Below the pieces are notes generated by a model. The model was not told where the DNA came from. It saw nothing but the letters and a program-made list of their open reading frames with translations, and ran no database searches. From Chryseobacterium indologenes (GTDB lineage Bacteria; Bacteroidota; Bacteroidia; Flavobacteriales; Weeksellaceae), in the NCBI RefSeq assembly GCF_001295265.1, contig NZ_LJOD01000016.1:1-64000 (forward strand): a stretch of DNA of 64,000 bases. The letters run 5' to 3'. This document shows, piece by piece, positions 18,203-26,945 of this stretch. Within the stretch, counting starts at the first letter, position 1; the number at the start of each line of letters is the position of its first letter. The position numbers and the translations under genes are program-made.

Positions 18203-18922
18203 ATGAAAACAGATATACTTGCTTTTGGAGCACATCCTGATGATGTAGAGCTGGGGTGTGGAGGAACGATAGCCAAAATGATTTCGGAAGGGAAGACCTG
18301 TGTTATTGTAGATCTTACCAAAGGAGAACTCGGAACAAGAGGAACAGATGAAACAAGAAAAGAAGAAGCAGCAGAGGCTGCAAAAATCTTAGGGGTTGCA
18401 GCAAGAGAGAATCTTGGAATGAAAGACGGCTTTTTAACCAACTCCGAAGAATATCAGATGAGGATCGTAAAAATGATTCGCAGATATAGGCCGGAAATCG
18501 TTTTAGCCAATGCCATTGATGATAGACATCCGGACCATGCAAAAGGAGCGAAATTAGTATCGGATGCGTGCTTTTTGTCCGGACTGAGAAAAATTGAAAC
18601 CGTACTGGATGGAGAAAACCAGGAAGTGTGGAGACCAAAGCATATTTTCCATTACATTCAGTGGAAACACATCCAGCCTGAATTTGTTATTGATATCTCT
18701 GAACATCTGGATAAAAAAATTGCAGCCTGCATGGCCTTCAAAACTCAGTTTTATGATCCTAATTCTAAGGAACCTGTTACTCCGATTGCCACAAAAGACT
18801 TTTTTGAGAGCCTGACCTATCGCGCTCAGGATTTAGGGCGATTATCGGGAGTCGCTTATGCTGAGGGCTTTACAACAGAAAAATTAATTGCTTTGAAAAA
18901 TTTTGATGGAATTGTTTTGTAA
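18203..18922 (+). CDS. bshB1: Bacillithiol biosynthesis deacetylase BshB1
   Basis: The 239-residue protein is a LmbE/PIG-L zinc deacetylase with the metal-binding AHPDDVE motif at residues 10-16. It also has a DLTKGELGTRGT stretch and the DDRHPDH motif near residue 110, both typical of BshB1. It removes the acetyl group from GlcNAc-malate in bacillithiol synthesis, after BshA and before BshC, neither of which is in this window. Bacillithiol is the low-molecular-weight thiol used by many Bacteroidota. The tRNA-His promoter begins inside its last codons. Confidence 0.93.
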   Translation: MKTDILAFGAHPDDVELGCGGTIAKMISEGKTCVIVDLTKGELGTRGTDETRKEEAAEAAKILGVAARENLGMKDGFLTNSEEYQMRIVKMIRRYRPEIVLANAIDDRHPDHAKGAKLVSDACFLSGLRKIETVLDGENQEVWRPKHIFHYIQWKHIQPEFVIDISEHLDKKIAACMAFKTQFYDPNSKEPVTPIATKDFFESLTYRAQDLGRLSGVAYAEGFTTEKLIALKNFDGIVL

Positions 18923-18945
18923 TTAAAAAATCTTTCCTATATTTG
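18916..18945 (+). promoter_or_regulatory. Consensus promoter of tRNA-His
   Basis: TTTG at 18916-18919 and TATATTTG at 18938-18945 are 18 nt apart, a near-perfect Bacteroidota -33/-7 pair. The -33 overlaps the 3' end of bshB1. The tRNA begins 12-13 nt after the -7 element. Confidence 0.75.
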
Positions 18946-18958
18946 CACTCACAAAACG

Positions 18959-19031
<73 letters not shown>

Positions 19032-19032
<1 letters not shown>

Positions 19033-19066
19033 CAAGAAAAGTACACTTTTAAAGTGTACTTTTTTT
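19032..19066 (+). repeat. 35-bp direct repeat, copy 1 (tRNA-His terminator)
   Basis: Starting at the last tRNA base, CCAAGAAAAG followed by the hairpin GTACACTTT/AAAGTGTAC and T7 is identical to 21897-21931. In this copy it terminates tRNA-His. The two copies bound the segment that carries the RCC1-repeat gene. Confidence 0.85.
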
Positions 19067-19577
19067 TATTTCTATATACTCGCTAAAACTATTTTAATAC
19101 GTTAATTGTTTGTTTGATAATCCATAAAAAAAGCATATTTTTGTAGCCGGCATACGTTATTATGATAACTATTGTCTCTAAAACTAAAACCTGAAAACCA
19201 TTATACCCATGAAACTACTTCCTGAATTTTATTCTGTTCATTTATCAATACACATTTTTCCGGCAATTTAGAATCAGAGCATTCCTCACAAAAGATAAAA
19301 GTTGTGCAGCCATTTTAATTATTTCACTACTTCATATATAAACTGTCTATGCTGAAAGTGACTATAAATGTTCTGCCGGTAATGATGCATTATGGCTGTT
19401 AAAAAAAATACTTTTAAATCAGAGTGCGATAGCGCCTGTACTTTTTCGTGAATTAATTTGATTTTGAAAAGCTTACATTTTATATGGAGTTCAGAAACCA
19501 TCCAAACGAAGCGGAACCGAAAAGCTAAACGAGTAGGAGAAATATTACGAAACTTAAACATGATGAGATTTAAAACC
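19067..19577 (+). other. Long leader region with a consensus promoter, no clear gene
   Basis: This 510-base AT-rich stretch separates the tRNA-His terminator from the RCC1 gene. It contains one excellent promoter (19113-19143). A 20-codon ORF starts at 19209, and an 86-codon reverse-strand frame looks spurious. The transcript would have a leader of more than 400 nt. I see no known riboswitch in it. Confidence 0.5.
19113..19143 (+). promoter_or_regulatory. Consensus promoter upstream of the RCC1-repeat gene
   Basis: TTTG at 19113-19116 and TATTTTTG at 19136-19143 are 19 nt apart, an exact Bacteroidota -33/-7 arrangement. The next long gene starts 430 bases downstream. Confidence 0.65.
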
Positions 19578-21821
19578 ATGAAAAAACTCTACTTTTTATT
19601 TTTAATCCTCAGTTCAATTTCTGTATTTGCACAAACGTATAGTTACACAACATACAATACTTCAAATTCAGGAATAGGAAGCAATTATATTGCGGATATT
19701 AAAACTGATGCCAACGGTTTATTATGGCTGGCAACTTCTAACGGGATTTCAACTTTTAACGGAACGGCCTTTACCAATTATAATACAGCTAATTCCGGTA
19801 TTGCATCCAATTCAATTATAAAAATTCAAATTGACGGTTTAGGCAGAAAATGGATTGCATCTCAACTCAATGGAATTATTTTGTATAACGGTACAACCTG
19901 GACGAATTATACAACTTCCAATTCAGGGTTACCAACTAATGCGATTAATGATATAGCGGTTGACGGACAAAATAACCTTTGGATTGCAACTGATTCAGGA
20001 CTTACAAAATTCAACGGGAATACCTGGACTAATTATACTTCTGTAAACAACCTGAATTCTGTAGCAACTGACAGTAATAATGGCGTTTGGGTTACAAATG
20101 GGGGTGTATTGTATAAATTTAACGGAACTGATTTTGATTCTGTAGCTCAGGGAACCGAACGAATATTAAGAATTGCCAACAGTACAGTGTATGTGAAAGG
20201 TTCTGATAGCTTAATTACATTAACAACGGAGGGGACTAACCTTACATTTATCTATCAGAGTACTTCTTGCCTTGCAGGATACAATCCGAAAGCTCTGGAT
20301 GTTGATAGTAACAGCAAAGTGTGGATTGGTTTTAATGGAGCAGGTTTGCAAAACTTTACGAATTGTACGACTTATACCAGAGCAAATACAAATTTAGGTT
20401 TGCCGGATGATTATTTCAGTGCAGTTAAGACAGCTTCTTCGGGGACTATCTGGCTGGGAACATTGCAGCTTGGTTTGACGAAAATGACGCCAGGTAATGT
20501 TCAGAACGGCTGTTTTCAAAAAATAAGCACGGGCAGCTTACATAGTGTAGCTATAAAAACAGACGGAACATTATGGGCCTGGGGGAATAATTATTCAGGA
20601 CAATTAGGAAATGGTACCACTAATAATTCGTCAACCCCAAAACAAATAGGGACAGGTAATAACTGGAAAGAGGTAGCTGGCGGAAGCAGCCACACAATTG
20701 CTCAAAAAACAGACGGGACATTATGGGCCTGGGGAGCAAATTCAGGTCAGTTAGGAAATGGTACAAATACAGATCAGCACACACCGGTTCAGGTAGGAAG
20801 TGCTAATGATAATGACTGGAAAACTTTTGACAGTGGAATGTATCATACAGTTGCTATACGAAATAACGGTACACTGTGGGCCTGGGGGCTTAATCCGTAT
20901 GGACAGTTAGGTACGGGCAACACTACGACTAGTTTAGTACCCGTTCAAATCGGAACTGCCTCTAATTGGTTAGCTGTTCAGTGCGGACATGATTTTACCG
21001 TTGCATTGAAAACAGACGGAACACTTTGGGCCTGGGGTAGTAATGCTTACGGTACTGTTGGAGATGCCTCTAATACCCATAGATTAGTACCTACTCAAAT
21101 TGGGACCGCCAGCAATTGGCAGAGTCTTGGTGCAGGAGCACTTCATGTTGCCGCTTTAAAAACAGACGGAACGCTTTGGGCCTGGGGATATAATGCGAAT
21201 GGACAGCTTGGGGACGGAACAAATACAGATAAGAATATCCCGACACAAATCGGAACAGCTGCTGACTGGCAGAATATTGCTTCTGGAGGAAATCATACTA
21301 TTGCTATAAAATCCAACGGAACACTCTGGGCTTGGGGAAGGAATCAATATGGTCAGTTAGGAAACGGACTTACCACAAATAGTAACGTTCCTCTACAGAT
21401 AGGTAGTCTTACAACTTGGAAAACTGTTGCTGGTGGAATATCCCATACTTTTGCTTTAAAAAGCGATGGAACTGTCAGTACATGGGGATTAAATCTTTAT
21501 GGTCAATTAGGTGACGGTACTAATGTTGATAAAAAAATACCAACAGCTATCGCTTGTCCGACTTTAGGTGTTGATGATTTTACCCTATCGAAGAATACCA
21601 TAAAAGCTTATCCGAATCCAGTTCATGACAAGCTGACTATTTCATTTGATCAGAAAATTTCTGTAGTATCAGTTTATAATGTATTGGGGCAGGAGGTATT
21701 GAATAAAGAAGTAAATGCTAATGAAGGTACAATAGATCTTTCCGGTTTAGCATCTGGAGTGTATTGGGTTAATGTAAATTCAAATGGTAATATAAAGGCC
21801 GTAAAAATCATTAAAAAATAA
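19578..21821 (+). CDS. T9SS-secreted propeller and RCC1-repeat protein
   Basis: The 747-residue protein has a signal peptide (MKKLYFLF to VFAQ). Its N-terminal half holds repeats of about 40 residues with the pattern DANGLLWLATSNG..FNG..WTNYTTSNSG, like the sensor propellers of two-component proteins. From about residue 310 there are seven RCC1-type repeats of about 50 residues, each with GTLWAWGxNxxGQLGxG. The last about 75 residues are a type IX secretion sorting domain, from KAYPNPV to VKIIKK. The start at 19578 gives the best signal peptide; ATGs at 19560 and 19563 are possible. It is probably an outer-surface or secreted adhesin-like protein with an unknown ligand. Confidence 0.85.
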   Translation: MKKLYFLFLILSSISVFAQTYSYTTYNTSNSGIGSNYIADIKTDANGLLWLATSNGISTFNGTAFTNYNTANSGIASNSIIKIQIDGLGRKWIASQLNGIILYNGTTWTNYTTSNSGLPTNAINDIAVDGQNNLWIATDSGLTKFNGNTWTNYTSVNNLNSVATDSNNGVWVTNGGVLYKFNGTDFDSVAQGTERILRIANSTVYVKGSDSLITLTTEGTNLTFIYQSTSCLAGYNPKALDVDSNSKVWIGFNGAGLQNFTNCTTYTRANTNLGLPDDYFSAVKTASSGTIWLGTLQLGLTKMTPGNVQNGCFQKISTGSLHSVAIKTDGTLWAWGNNYSGQLGNGTTNNSSTPKQIGTGNNWKEVAGGSSHTIAQKTDGTLWAWGANSGQLGNGTNTDQHTPVQVGSANDNDWKTFDSGMYHTVAIRNNGTLWAWGLNPYGQLGTGNTTTSLVPVQIGTASNWLAVQCGHDFTVALKTDGTLWAWGSNAYGTVGDASNTHRLVPTQIGTASNWQSLGAGALHVAALKTDGTLWAWGYNANGQLGDGTNTDKNIPTQIGTAADWQNIASGGNHTIAIKSNGTLWAWGRNQYGQLGNGLTTNSNVPLQIGSLTTWKTVAGGISHTFALKSDGTVSTWGLNLYGQLGDGTNVDKKIPTAIACPTLGVDDFTLSKNTIKAYPNPVHDKLTISFDQKISVVSVYNVLGQEVLNKEVNANEGTIDLSGLASGVYWVNVNSNGNIKAVKIIKK
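20550..21520 (+). repeat. Seven tandem RCC1-coding repeats, period about 150 bp
   Basis: The phrase encoding D/N-G-T-L-W-A-W-G recurs near 20562, 20713, 20866, 21015, 21167, 21317 and (diverged) 21466. The units differ at synonymous and linker positions, so they are diverged internal gene duplications rather than fresh tandem copies. Confidence 0.8.
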
Positions 21822-21896
21822 ATTGAAAATATTCATAATGGGAATTAGGTCAGTGAATTATCAAGCTGATGAGATCTGATTTTTAAATGTGATTTG

Positions 21897-21931
21897 CCAA
21901 GAAAAGTACACTTTTAAAGTGTACTTTTTTT
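21897..21931 (+). repeat. 35-bp direct repeat, copy 2 (terminator of the RCC1 gene)
   Basis: This stretch is identical to 19032-19066 over 35 bases, including the CCAAG that abuts the tRNA-His 3' end in copy 1. Here the hairpin acts as a terminator about 75 bases after the RCC1 stop codon. Confidence 0.85.
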
Positions 21932-22084
21932 ATTTTCAGGCTAATCTATGAAGTTTTGATGAAACAGGGAACAGGCGCAAAACTTGTGGGAGATATATGA
22001 AACTTAGAATAAGTTCCGATTTTCGTTCCTTTCGACATAAAATAGTAAGTTCAGATGTAACATAGTATTTAATTCTTATCAGAA

Positions 22085-22564
22085 TCATTGTTTCTGATTA
22101 AGATCCCTGATTTGTTTGTTGGTAAATTCAACTACGGCTTTCAGGTATTTTTCTATAATAGCCAGCTCATTTTCAGTAAAATCATTGTACAGGTGTTCCA
22201 GGTCTTTTTGCATTGCCTTAAACGCTGGTCCTATTCGTTTGAATGCTTCCTCCTGATCCAGGACTACTACCACTTTCCTTCTGTCATCAGCACTTCGTTC
22301 GCGTTTAACCAGTTTGCTTTTTTCAAGTCTGTCAATCATGGCTGTAACGGCTCCGGTAGTTATACCACTTAACTCGGCGAGTTGTCCTGCTGTCATAGAG
22401 CCATGTTGTAAAAGAAGATCAATGTATTTATGGTCTGTACCAACCAGTCCCGCTTTCTGCGCAATTGCCTGGTGCATCACTACTGTACCCGTTGAAAACT
22501 CTCTTGCCAGGTTATTTAAATCGGCTAGAAGTTCACTTTTTTCTGGTTTTTTTTTGCTGCTCAT
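22085..22564 (-). CDS. MarR-family transcriptional regulator
   Basis: The product is about 159 residues if it starts at the ATG at 22564 (MSSKKKPEKSELL). The frame stays open to 22624, but that would run through the operator region. A winged helix is clear: MTAGQLAELSGITTGAVTAMIDRLEKSKLVKRERSADDRRKVVVVL covers the recognition helix and the DxR wing. C-terminal helices serve dimerisation. It is divergent from a membrane protein / monooxygenase pair. Inverted repeats in the shared upstream region suggest autoregulation and control of those genes. Confidence 0.88.
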   Translation of the reverse strand: MSSKKKPEKSELLADLNNLAREFSTGTVVMHQAIAQKAGLVGTDHKYIDLLLQHGSMTAGQLAELSGITTGAVTAMIDRLEKSKLVKRERSADDRRKVVVVLDQEEAFKRIGPAFKAMQKDLEHLYNDFTENELAIIEKYLKAVVEFTNKQIRDLNQKQ

Positions 22565-22576
22565 AAAAAAAGAATT

Positions 22577-22595
22577 TATCTTTGTCATAAAGATA
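22577..22595. promoter_or_regulatory. Probable MarR operator 1 overlapping a promoter
   Basis: TATCTTT and AAAGATA form 7-bp inverted arms around GTCAT. The left arm plus G is also a TATCTTTG -7 element for the forward gene at 22664. It lies 12 bases upstream of the MarR ATG. Confidence 0.6.
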
Positions 22596-22614
22596 CTTAA
22601 TGGTATTAACAATT

Positions 22615-22632
22615 TACTTTGCAATAAAGATA
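22615..22632. promoter_or_regulatory. Probable MarR operator 2
   Basis: TACTTTGCAATAAAGATA is an imperfect inverted repeat. Its right half continues as ATAAAGATACT (22624-22634), repeating 22587-22597 exactly at a distance of 37 bases. Confidence 0.55.
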
Positions 22633-22663
22633 CTGATAATATAGTATTTATAAATCTGAAAAA

Positions 22664-23179
22664 ATGAAAGATATGGTCAATAAAACCCCGGAAGCAGACA
22701 GATGGCTGTATGTGGCTACTGCTCTTTATTTTGTCATGAATGGTGCTCAGTTATGGGAAACTGCACTGATGGTTCCTGCATGGACGGCAGGTCCGCCTGC
22801 TTCTTTATTTTTTTTTAAAACTGAATATGGCCTCGATTTCAGGCTCTTCTGGATAATCGTTCATTCAGTACATGAAGTCTTCCTGCTTCTGGCCCTTTTT
22901 TTTAACTGGCAGATCAGACAAAGTAGAAATAGTATGATAGTACTGTTGGCCATGCATATTGCCTTGAGGGTATGGACATTGCAGTATTTTGCTCCCACAC
23001 TGATGACATTTATGGCTGTGGAAGTCCGCCCTGTTGTTGATCCTGTCCTATTGGAAAAAGCTACTTTATGGAAAAACCTGAACTATCTCCGCGTTGGATT
23101 ATACATTCTGGTCAATCTGGGTTTTGTTTTTATTTGCGGCATTAAAAAAGATTATCCACTTCAAAAACCAGCATTATGA
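22664..23179 (+). CDS. Four-helix membrane protein of unknown function
   Basis: The 171-residue protein has four predicted membrane helices (about 17-35, 55-80, 88-110 and 140-162). I recognise no family. Its stop overlaps the ATG of the next gene (ATGA), so it is translationally coupled to the flavin monooxygenase. Both are probably controlled by the divergent MarR regulator. A role in a redox or detoxification response is plausible from context only. Confidence 0.75.
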   Translation: MKDMVNKTPEADRWLYVATALYFVMNGAQLWETALMVPAWTAGPPASLFFFKTEYGLDFRLFWIIVHSVHEVFLLLALFFNWQIRQSRNSMIVLLAMHIALRVWTLQYFAPTLMTFMAVEVRPVVDPVLLEKATLWKNLNYLRVGLYILVNLGFVFICGIKKDYPLQKPAL

Positions 23180-24363
23180 ATCATAAGAAAATATTGATTG
23201 TAGGAGGGGGCATTGCCGGTCCGGCACTTGCCATTAAACTGATTGAACAGGGAGCACATGTTAATATTATAGAAGCCCGTACGCAGGCTGAAATGAATGA
23301 AGGACTGTTTTTTGGAATATCGCCTAACGGAATGAACATCCTTTCCGGACTTATTGATATTTCCGGGATTTATGAAGAATATGTTCCGGGATCGCTCCGC
23401 TTTTATAATGCAAAAGGAAGACAGATCGCTGAACTGGATGTATCCAGCCAGAAAAGTATGTATGGAATTGCCGGCATTCAGGTGAAAAGATCGGTTATAA
23501 GCAACCTATTACAAAAGAAGTTAGCTGATTTAGGTGTTCCGGTAGAATACAACTGTAAATTACAGTCTATCGGAAATTCAAGAGCAAAAATAGAAGTTGA
23601 AACCAATAAAGGTCAATTTACAGATTATGATCTGTTGATAGGAGCAGACGGTATTCATTCATTATGCAGAAGACTGGTGTTTCCCGATGCTCCGGAACCC
23701 GTTTATACAAAAATGTTATCAACAGGAGCTATCGTGAAAATCCCGGATTGGGATGAAGCTTCAGAAGCGATAGAAATGACTTTTGGTAAACAGGCATTCT
23801 TTGGTTTTTCCACGACAAACAAAGGGAATGTATGGTGGTTTAATAATTACGACTGGGAACAGGAACCAGACCATAAAGCGCTGAATGACCCTTACATGAA
23901 GCAAAATATAAAAAAAGATTTGTTGGAAATTCATAAAGCGGATCATCATAAAATCAAAGAGATTATTACCGCCAGTCAGGATCTGTTTGCTTATCCCATT
24001 TATGATATGCCTGCTTTGGAAAAATGGCATACGGAAAAAATATGCCTTATCGGAGATGCTGCTCATGCAATATCGCCACATACCGGACAGGGAGCTTCTT
24101 TGGCCCTGGAGGATAGTGTGATCTTAGCAAAGTGCCTGGCTAAATACAAAAATCCGGAGCTGGCCTTTTCCCGTTTTCAGCAGCTGAGATATGACCGGGT
24201 AGCCAAAATTATAGCACAGGCAAGGAAAGTGGGCAAATCCAAATCCAGACCTAATCCTGTTGCTGTTTTTTTCAGAGATATCATGGTAAAGCATTTTATC
24301 AGTATGGAGCAGAAAAAAATGCACTGGATATATGAATATAATGCCAATAATCTGGAAGTATAA
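23176..24363 (+). CDS. FAD-dependent monooxygenase (PHBH-fold)
   Basis: The 395-residue enzyme is a class A flavoprotein hydroxylase. It has the N-terminal Rossmann motif GGGIAGPALA (about 9-18), a central LLIGADGIHS (DG) motif, and the GDAAHAISPHTGQGASLALED motif near 292-312 that binds FAD ribityl phosphate. Relatives hydroxylate aromatic or polyketide substrates, and some inactivate antibiotics. The MarR-controlled, coupled setting suggests an inducible detoxification enzyme. It is not close enough to TetX to be called a tetracycline destructase. Confidence 0.88.
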   Translation: MNHKKILIVGGGIAGPALAIKLIEQGAHVNIIEARTQAEMNEGLFFGISPNGMNILSGLIDISGIYEEYVPGSLRFYNAKGRQIAELDVSSQKSMYGIAGIQVKRSVISNLLQKKLADLGVPVEYNCKLQSIGNSRAKIEVETNKGQFTDYDLLIGADGIHSLCRRLVFPDAPEPVYTKMLSTGAIVKIPDWDEASEAIEMTFGKQAFFGFSTTNKGNVWWFNNYDWEQEPDHKALNDPYMKQNIKKDLLEIHKADHHKIKEIITASQDLFAYPIYDMPALEKWHTEKICLIGDAAHAISPHTGQGASLALEDSVILAKCLAKYKNPELAFSRFQQLRYDRVAKIIAQARKVGKSKSRPNPVAVFFRDIMVKHFISMEQKKMHWIYEYNANNLEV

Positions 24364-24523
24364 TATAGTTTTGGAATGGAGTAAGCTTAAATAATTCGTT
24401 TAGTTTAAAGATCTGTCTTCTTGCAGATTTTATTGAATTGAGTATGTTCCGGTTGCTTACTTAGGGCAGGCCGAGAATTACGGCATTGATTTTCCCATCC
24501 CTTTAAAATAATGTTGAAAAGAT

Positions 24524-24555
24524 AAAAGAAGCTGCCCCATTTTTGAGACAGCTTC
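24524..24555 (-). terminator. Terminator of the LPMO gene
   Basis: Read on the reverse strand, GAAGCTGTCTC pairs with GGGGCAGCTTC (11 bp with two G-U wobbles) around a short A-rich loop and runs into TTTTATC. Confidence 0.75.
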
Positions 24556-24581
24556 CATTTATATTTCTGTATTTTTATCTG

Positions 24582-26384
24582 TTATTTTCTGATGGTTTTA
24601 ATTATACTGTTTCCATCTTTATAATGAATTTTTACGAAATAGATTCCAGACTGAAGGTGGCTGATGTTAATACTGTTTTTTGCAGGCTTAAGAGTAGATA
24701 TCATCTCAATTCCGCCAGAGTTAATTACACTTACCTGATTTATTTTTCCATAATAGCTTTCCGGCGCAAAGTTGATCATATTGTCAGACACTATTACCGA
24801 AAGGGTACCTTCTTTACTTGTAAGTGCTGCTGAGCAAGCCGGACCTTCGCTGCAATCACTTATTGCTTTCCAGACAGGATCTGCCCCTGGAGCTTCCCCC
24901 GGATTCGCATACCATTTGTTTTCCCATATCTTACATGCGTAGAATACTCTTGTTCCGGCTGTTGGGTAAACCTTCGTGGGATTATATTCCTGAGATCCGC
25001 AATAAGTAACAGGAGGATTAGTCATACAATTTGGACCCTCGTTGCATATGCTTACCTCTTCCCACACCATATCCGTTCCCGGAAGCTCGCCTGGATTTGC
25101 ATACCATTTGTTTTTCCATATTCTGCAGGAATAGAATACTTTTGTCCCGGCTACAGCATATGCATTGGCAGATTTGTACTGCTCTGCCCCGCAATATATC
25201 TGGCCATCGCCAGGGGATGCTTTCTTAGTCGTGATTTTTAATTCATTGCTGAATTCAGATAACTGGTCATTCATTGCAACAGCTCTTACAGTATAGCGGT
25301 ATTCCGTATCTTGGGATAAACCTGAACGTAAAAAATGGGGCTGTACCGTTTCTCCAATTTTAATATTGTTTTCAAAGATCTGATAATTTTTAATTCCCTG
25401 TGTGTGGCTTGAAGCAGTCCACATTATTGAAACGGAGTTTTCTGTTACGGCCATTGAATGAAGGTTTGACGGCGCAGCAGGCTTTTCCGGAATCCCTTCA
25501 CTATTTGTTTTTACAGTAAGAGGAGTACTTTTTCCTGACATCAATCCGTTAGAACCTTTTGCCTGTACTTCATAAGTATAAACCGTATTGGCCGATAATC
25601 CCTGGTCTTCAAATTGCGCCACACTCACTTGCTGTACACTTTGCCCGTTCCGGAAAACAGTATAGGAGACAGCATCTGTCTGTTGTGCCCAGCTGATTTT
25701 AGCTGAAGAGCTTGTTACTCCCACTTGCGTAAGGCCTGTTGGTACTGCCGGCGGTGTGGAAACTCCGGTTCCGGACGTTACATTTACATCAATTACATTA
25801 TAAAATGCATTTCCGGTATCTGCAACATCCCATACTGCTAAGATAACATGATATCCCGTACGGTTAGCCGGAACTGTAATATGGTGAGGAACATTGTCCT
25901 GTGGTGGTGTACCATTATGTGTTACCTCTCCAATAAGTTCAAGATCCTGACGGGTAAGAGGTTTATTGGGATTCCATCCGGGTTTGGTCATATAATAATG
26001 CCATTTTGCTGTTGCGTGATAAGCAAGATATTTCCAGATAAAAGTATTCACACCCGCTGTAATATTTGTTTTCTTCCAACGGTCAGCCGTTTGGATGTCC
26101 AATAGAGTGTTTCCTCCTATACTTCCATTTGCTGAAGCAATTTTTCCATCTGCGGGTCCAAGCGCGGGAAAGCCTTTAAGGGCTTCTAATGATCCGGGTT
26201 CATTAATAACTGTTCCGTATAATGCCAGTGCTGCATCATAACCAATTGTAGCTTTATCCAGGCTTCCCTGATATCCCCGTGAAGCAGGGCTTACTACATA
26301 TCCGTGGGCTGAAAGATTAGCAAAAGAAGGCACAAGTAGGGCCATAATTAATAATACCGGAAAAAAGAATTTACGGTTAATCAT
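24582..26384 (-). CDS. Secreted AA10 lytic polysaccharide monooxygenase with FN3 and chitin-binding domains
   Basis: The 600-residue protein has a signal peptide cleaved before His27 (SA-HGYV), which becomes the copper-ligating N-terminal His of an AA10 LPMO. His123 in AYHATAKW is the second brace ligand, and NAFYNVIDVNV supplies the axial Phe region. Next come two fibronectin-III domains (about 213-293 and 300-387). Two duplicated chitin-binding-type modules of about 55 residues follow, each with an NKWYANPGExPG core. A type IX sorting domain at the C-terminus ends VKIHYKDGNSIIKTIRK. It oxidatively cuts crystalline chitin or cellulose outside the cell. Confidence 0.92.
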   Translation of the reverse strand: MINRKFFFPVLLIMALLVPSFANLSAHGYVVSPASRGYQGSLDKATIGYDAALALYGTVINEPGSLEALKGFPALGPADGKIASANGSIGGNTLLDIQTADRWKKTNITAGVNTFIWKYLAYHATAKWHYYMTKPGWNPNKPLTRQDLELIGEVTHNGTPPQDNVPHHITVPANRTGYHVILAVWDVADTGNAFYNVIDVNVTSGTGVSTPPAVPTGLTQVGVTSSSAKISWAQQTDAVSYTVFRNGQSVQQVSVAQFEDQGLSANTVYTYEVQAKGSNGLMSGKSTPLTVKTNSEGIPEKPAAPSNLHSMAVTENSVSIMWTASSHTQGIKNYQIFENNIKIGETVQPHFLRSGLSQDTEYRYTVRAVAMNDQLSEFSNELKITTKKASPGDGQIYCGAEQYKSANAYAVAGTKVFYSCRIWKNKWYANPGELPGTDMVWEEVSICNEGPNCMTNPPVTYCGSQEYNPTKVYPTAGTRVFYACKIWENKWYANPGEAPGADPVWKAISDCSEGPACSAALTSKEGTLSVIVSDNMINFAPESYYGKINQVSVINSGGIEMISTLKPAKNSINISHLQSGIYFVKIHYKDGNSIIKTIRK

Positions 26385-26945
26385 ATTTATATATTTTAAG
26401 TTGGTTTTTTTATCAATCTTGGAATTAAATCATAGCTCTCACAATATTTTAAATATCCAAAAGACAGAATTTTCAAATTTACAGAAACTTTTTAAATTAA
26501 ATGATTTTCAATAAAAATTAAATAAAATTGAAATAAATTATGAAAAATAGATCACTGAATATGAAATAAATAATTATAATGTATTTAATTAGAATATTTA
26601 AATAGGATTTTTTTTCGGGTTAAAACAATAAAAAACCAGCATATCTTCCAAATTTGTCATGAAAAGACATACAAAAGAAGAGTGAAAAGCAAAGAAACAC
26701 TGATAGTGCATGATGATTTCCTTTCACAGGTTTAATCCGTTTTTATATTATATAGATTATTAAAAATTGCTGATAATAATCGGAAGCACGAAATAATATA
26801 GCTTTTTCATTTTGATTTTCTTAAAAATAAATGGATTGCATAATATCTTTTTCAATGTAAGCTGAGGTTTGACATGCGGTAAAAAGGAAGACAGGAGGCA
26901 TGACAGCGGAAAATTTCCCTATATTTAGTCCACACTAACTCATAT
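26385..26945. other. AT-rich intergenic region between divergent genes
   Basis: The 561 bases between the LPMO gene and the 144-residue gene show no ORF with coding character and no hairpin terminator. They must hold the promoters of both flanking units. I find only a near-consensus TATATTTA at about 26920, 25 nt before the forward gene. Confidence 0.4.

Noticed and set aside
19319..19579. 86-codon reverse ORF upstream of the RCC1 gene
   Set aside because: The composition is random-looking, no promoter faces it, and it overlaps the leader and start of a well-supported gene.
20550..21520. Regularly spaced repeats resembling an array
   Set aside because: The period is about 150 bp, the units are in frame inside one gene and encode RCC1 repeats; this is not a CRISPR.
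23176..24363. TetX-type tetracycline destructase
   Set aside because: Only the general class A flavoprotein motifs match; the N-terminal and substrate-domain sequences differ too much by eye.
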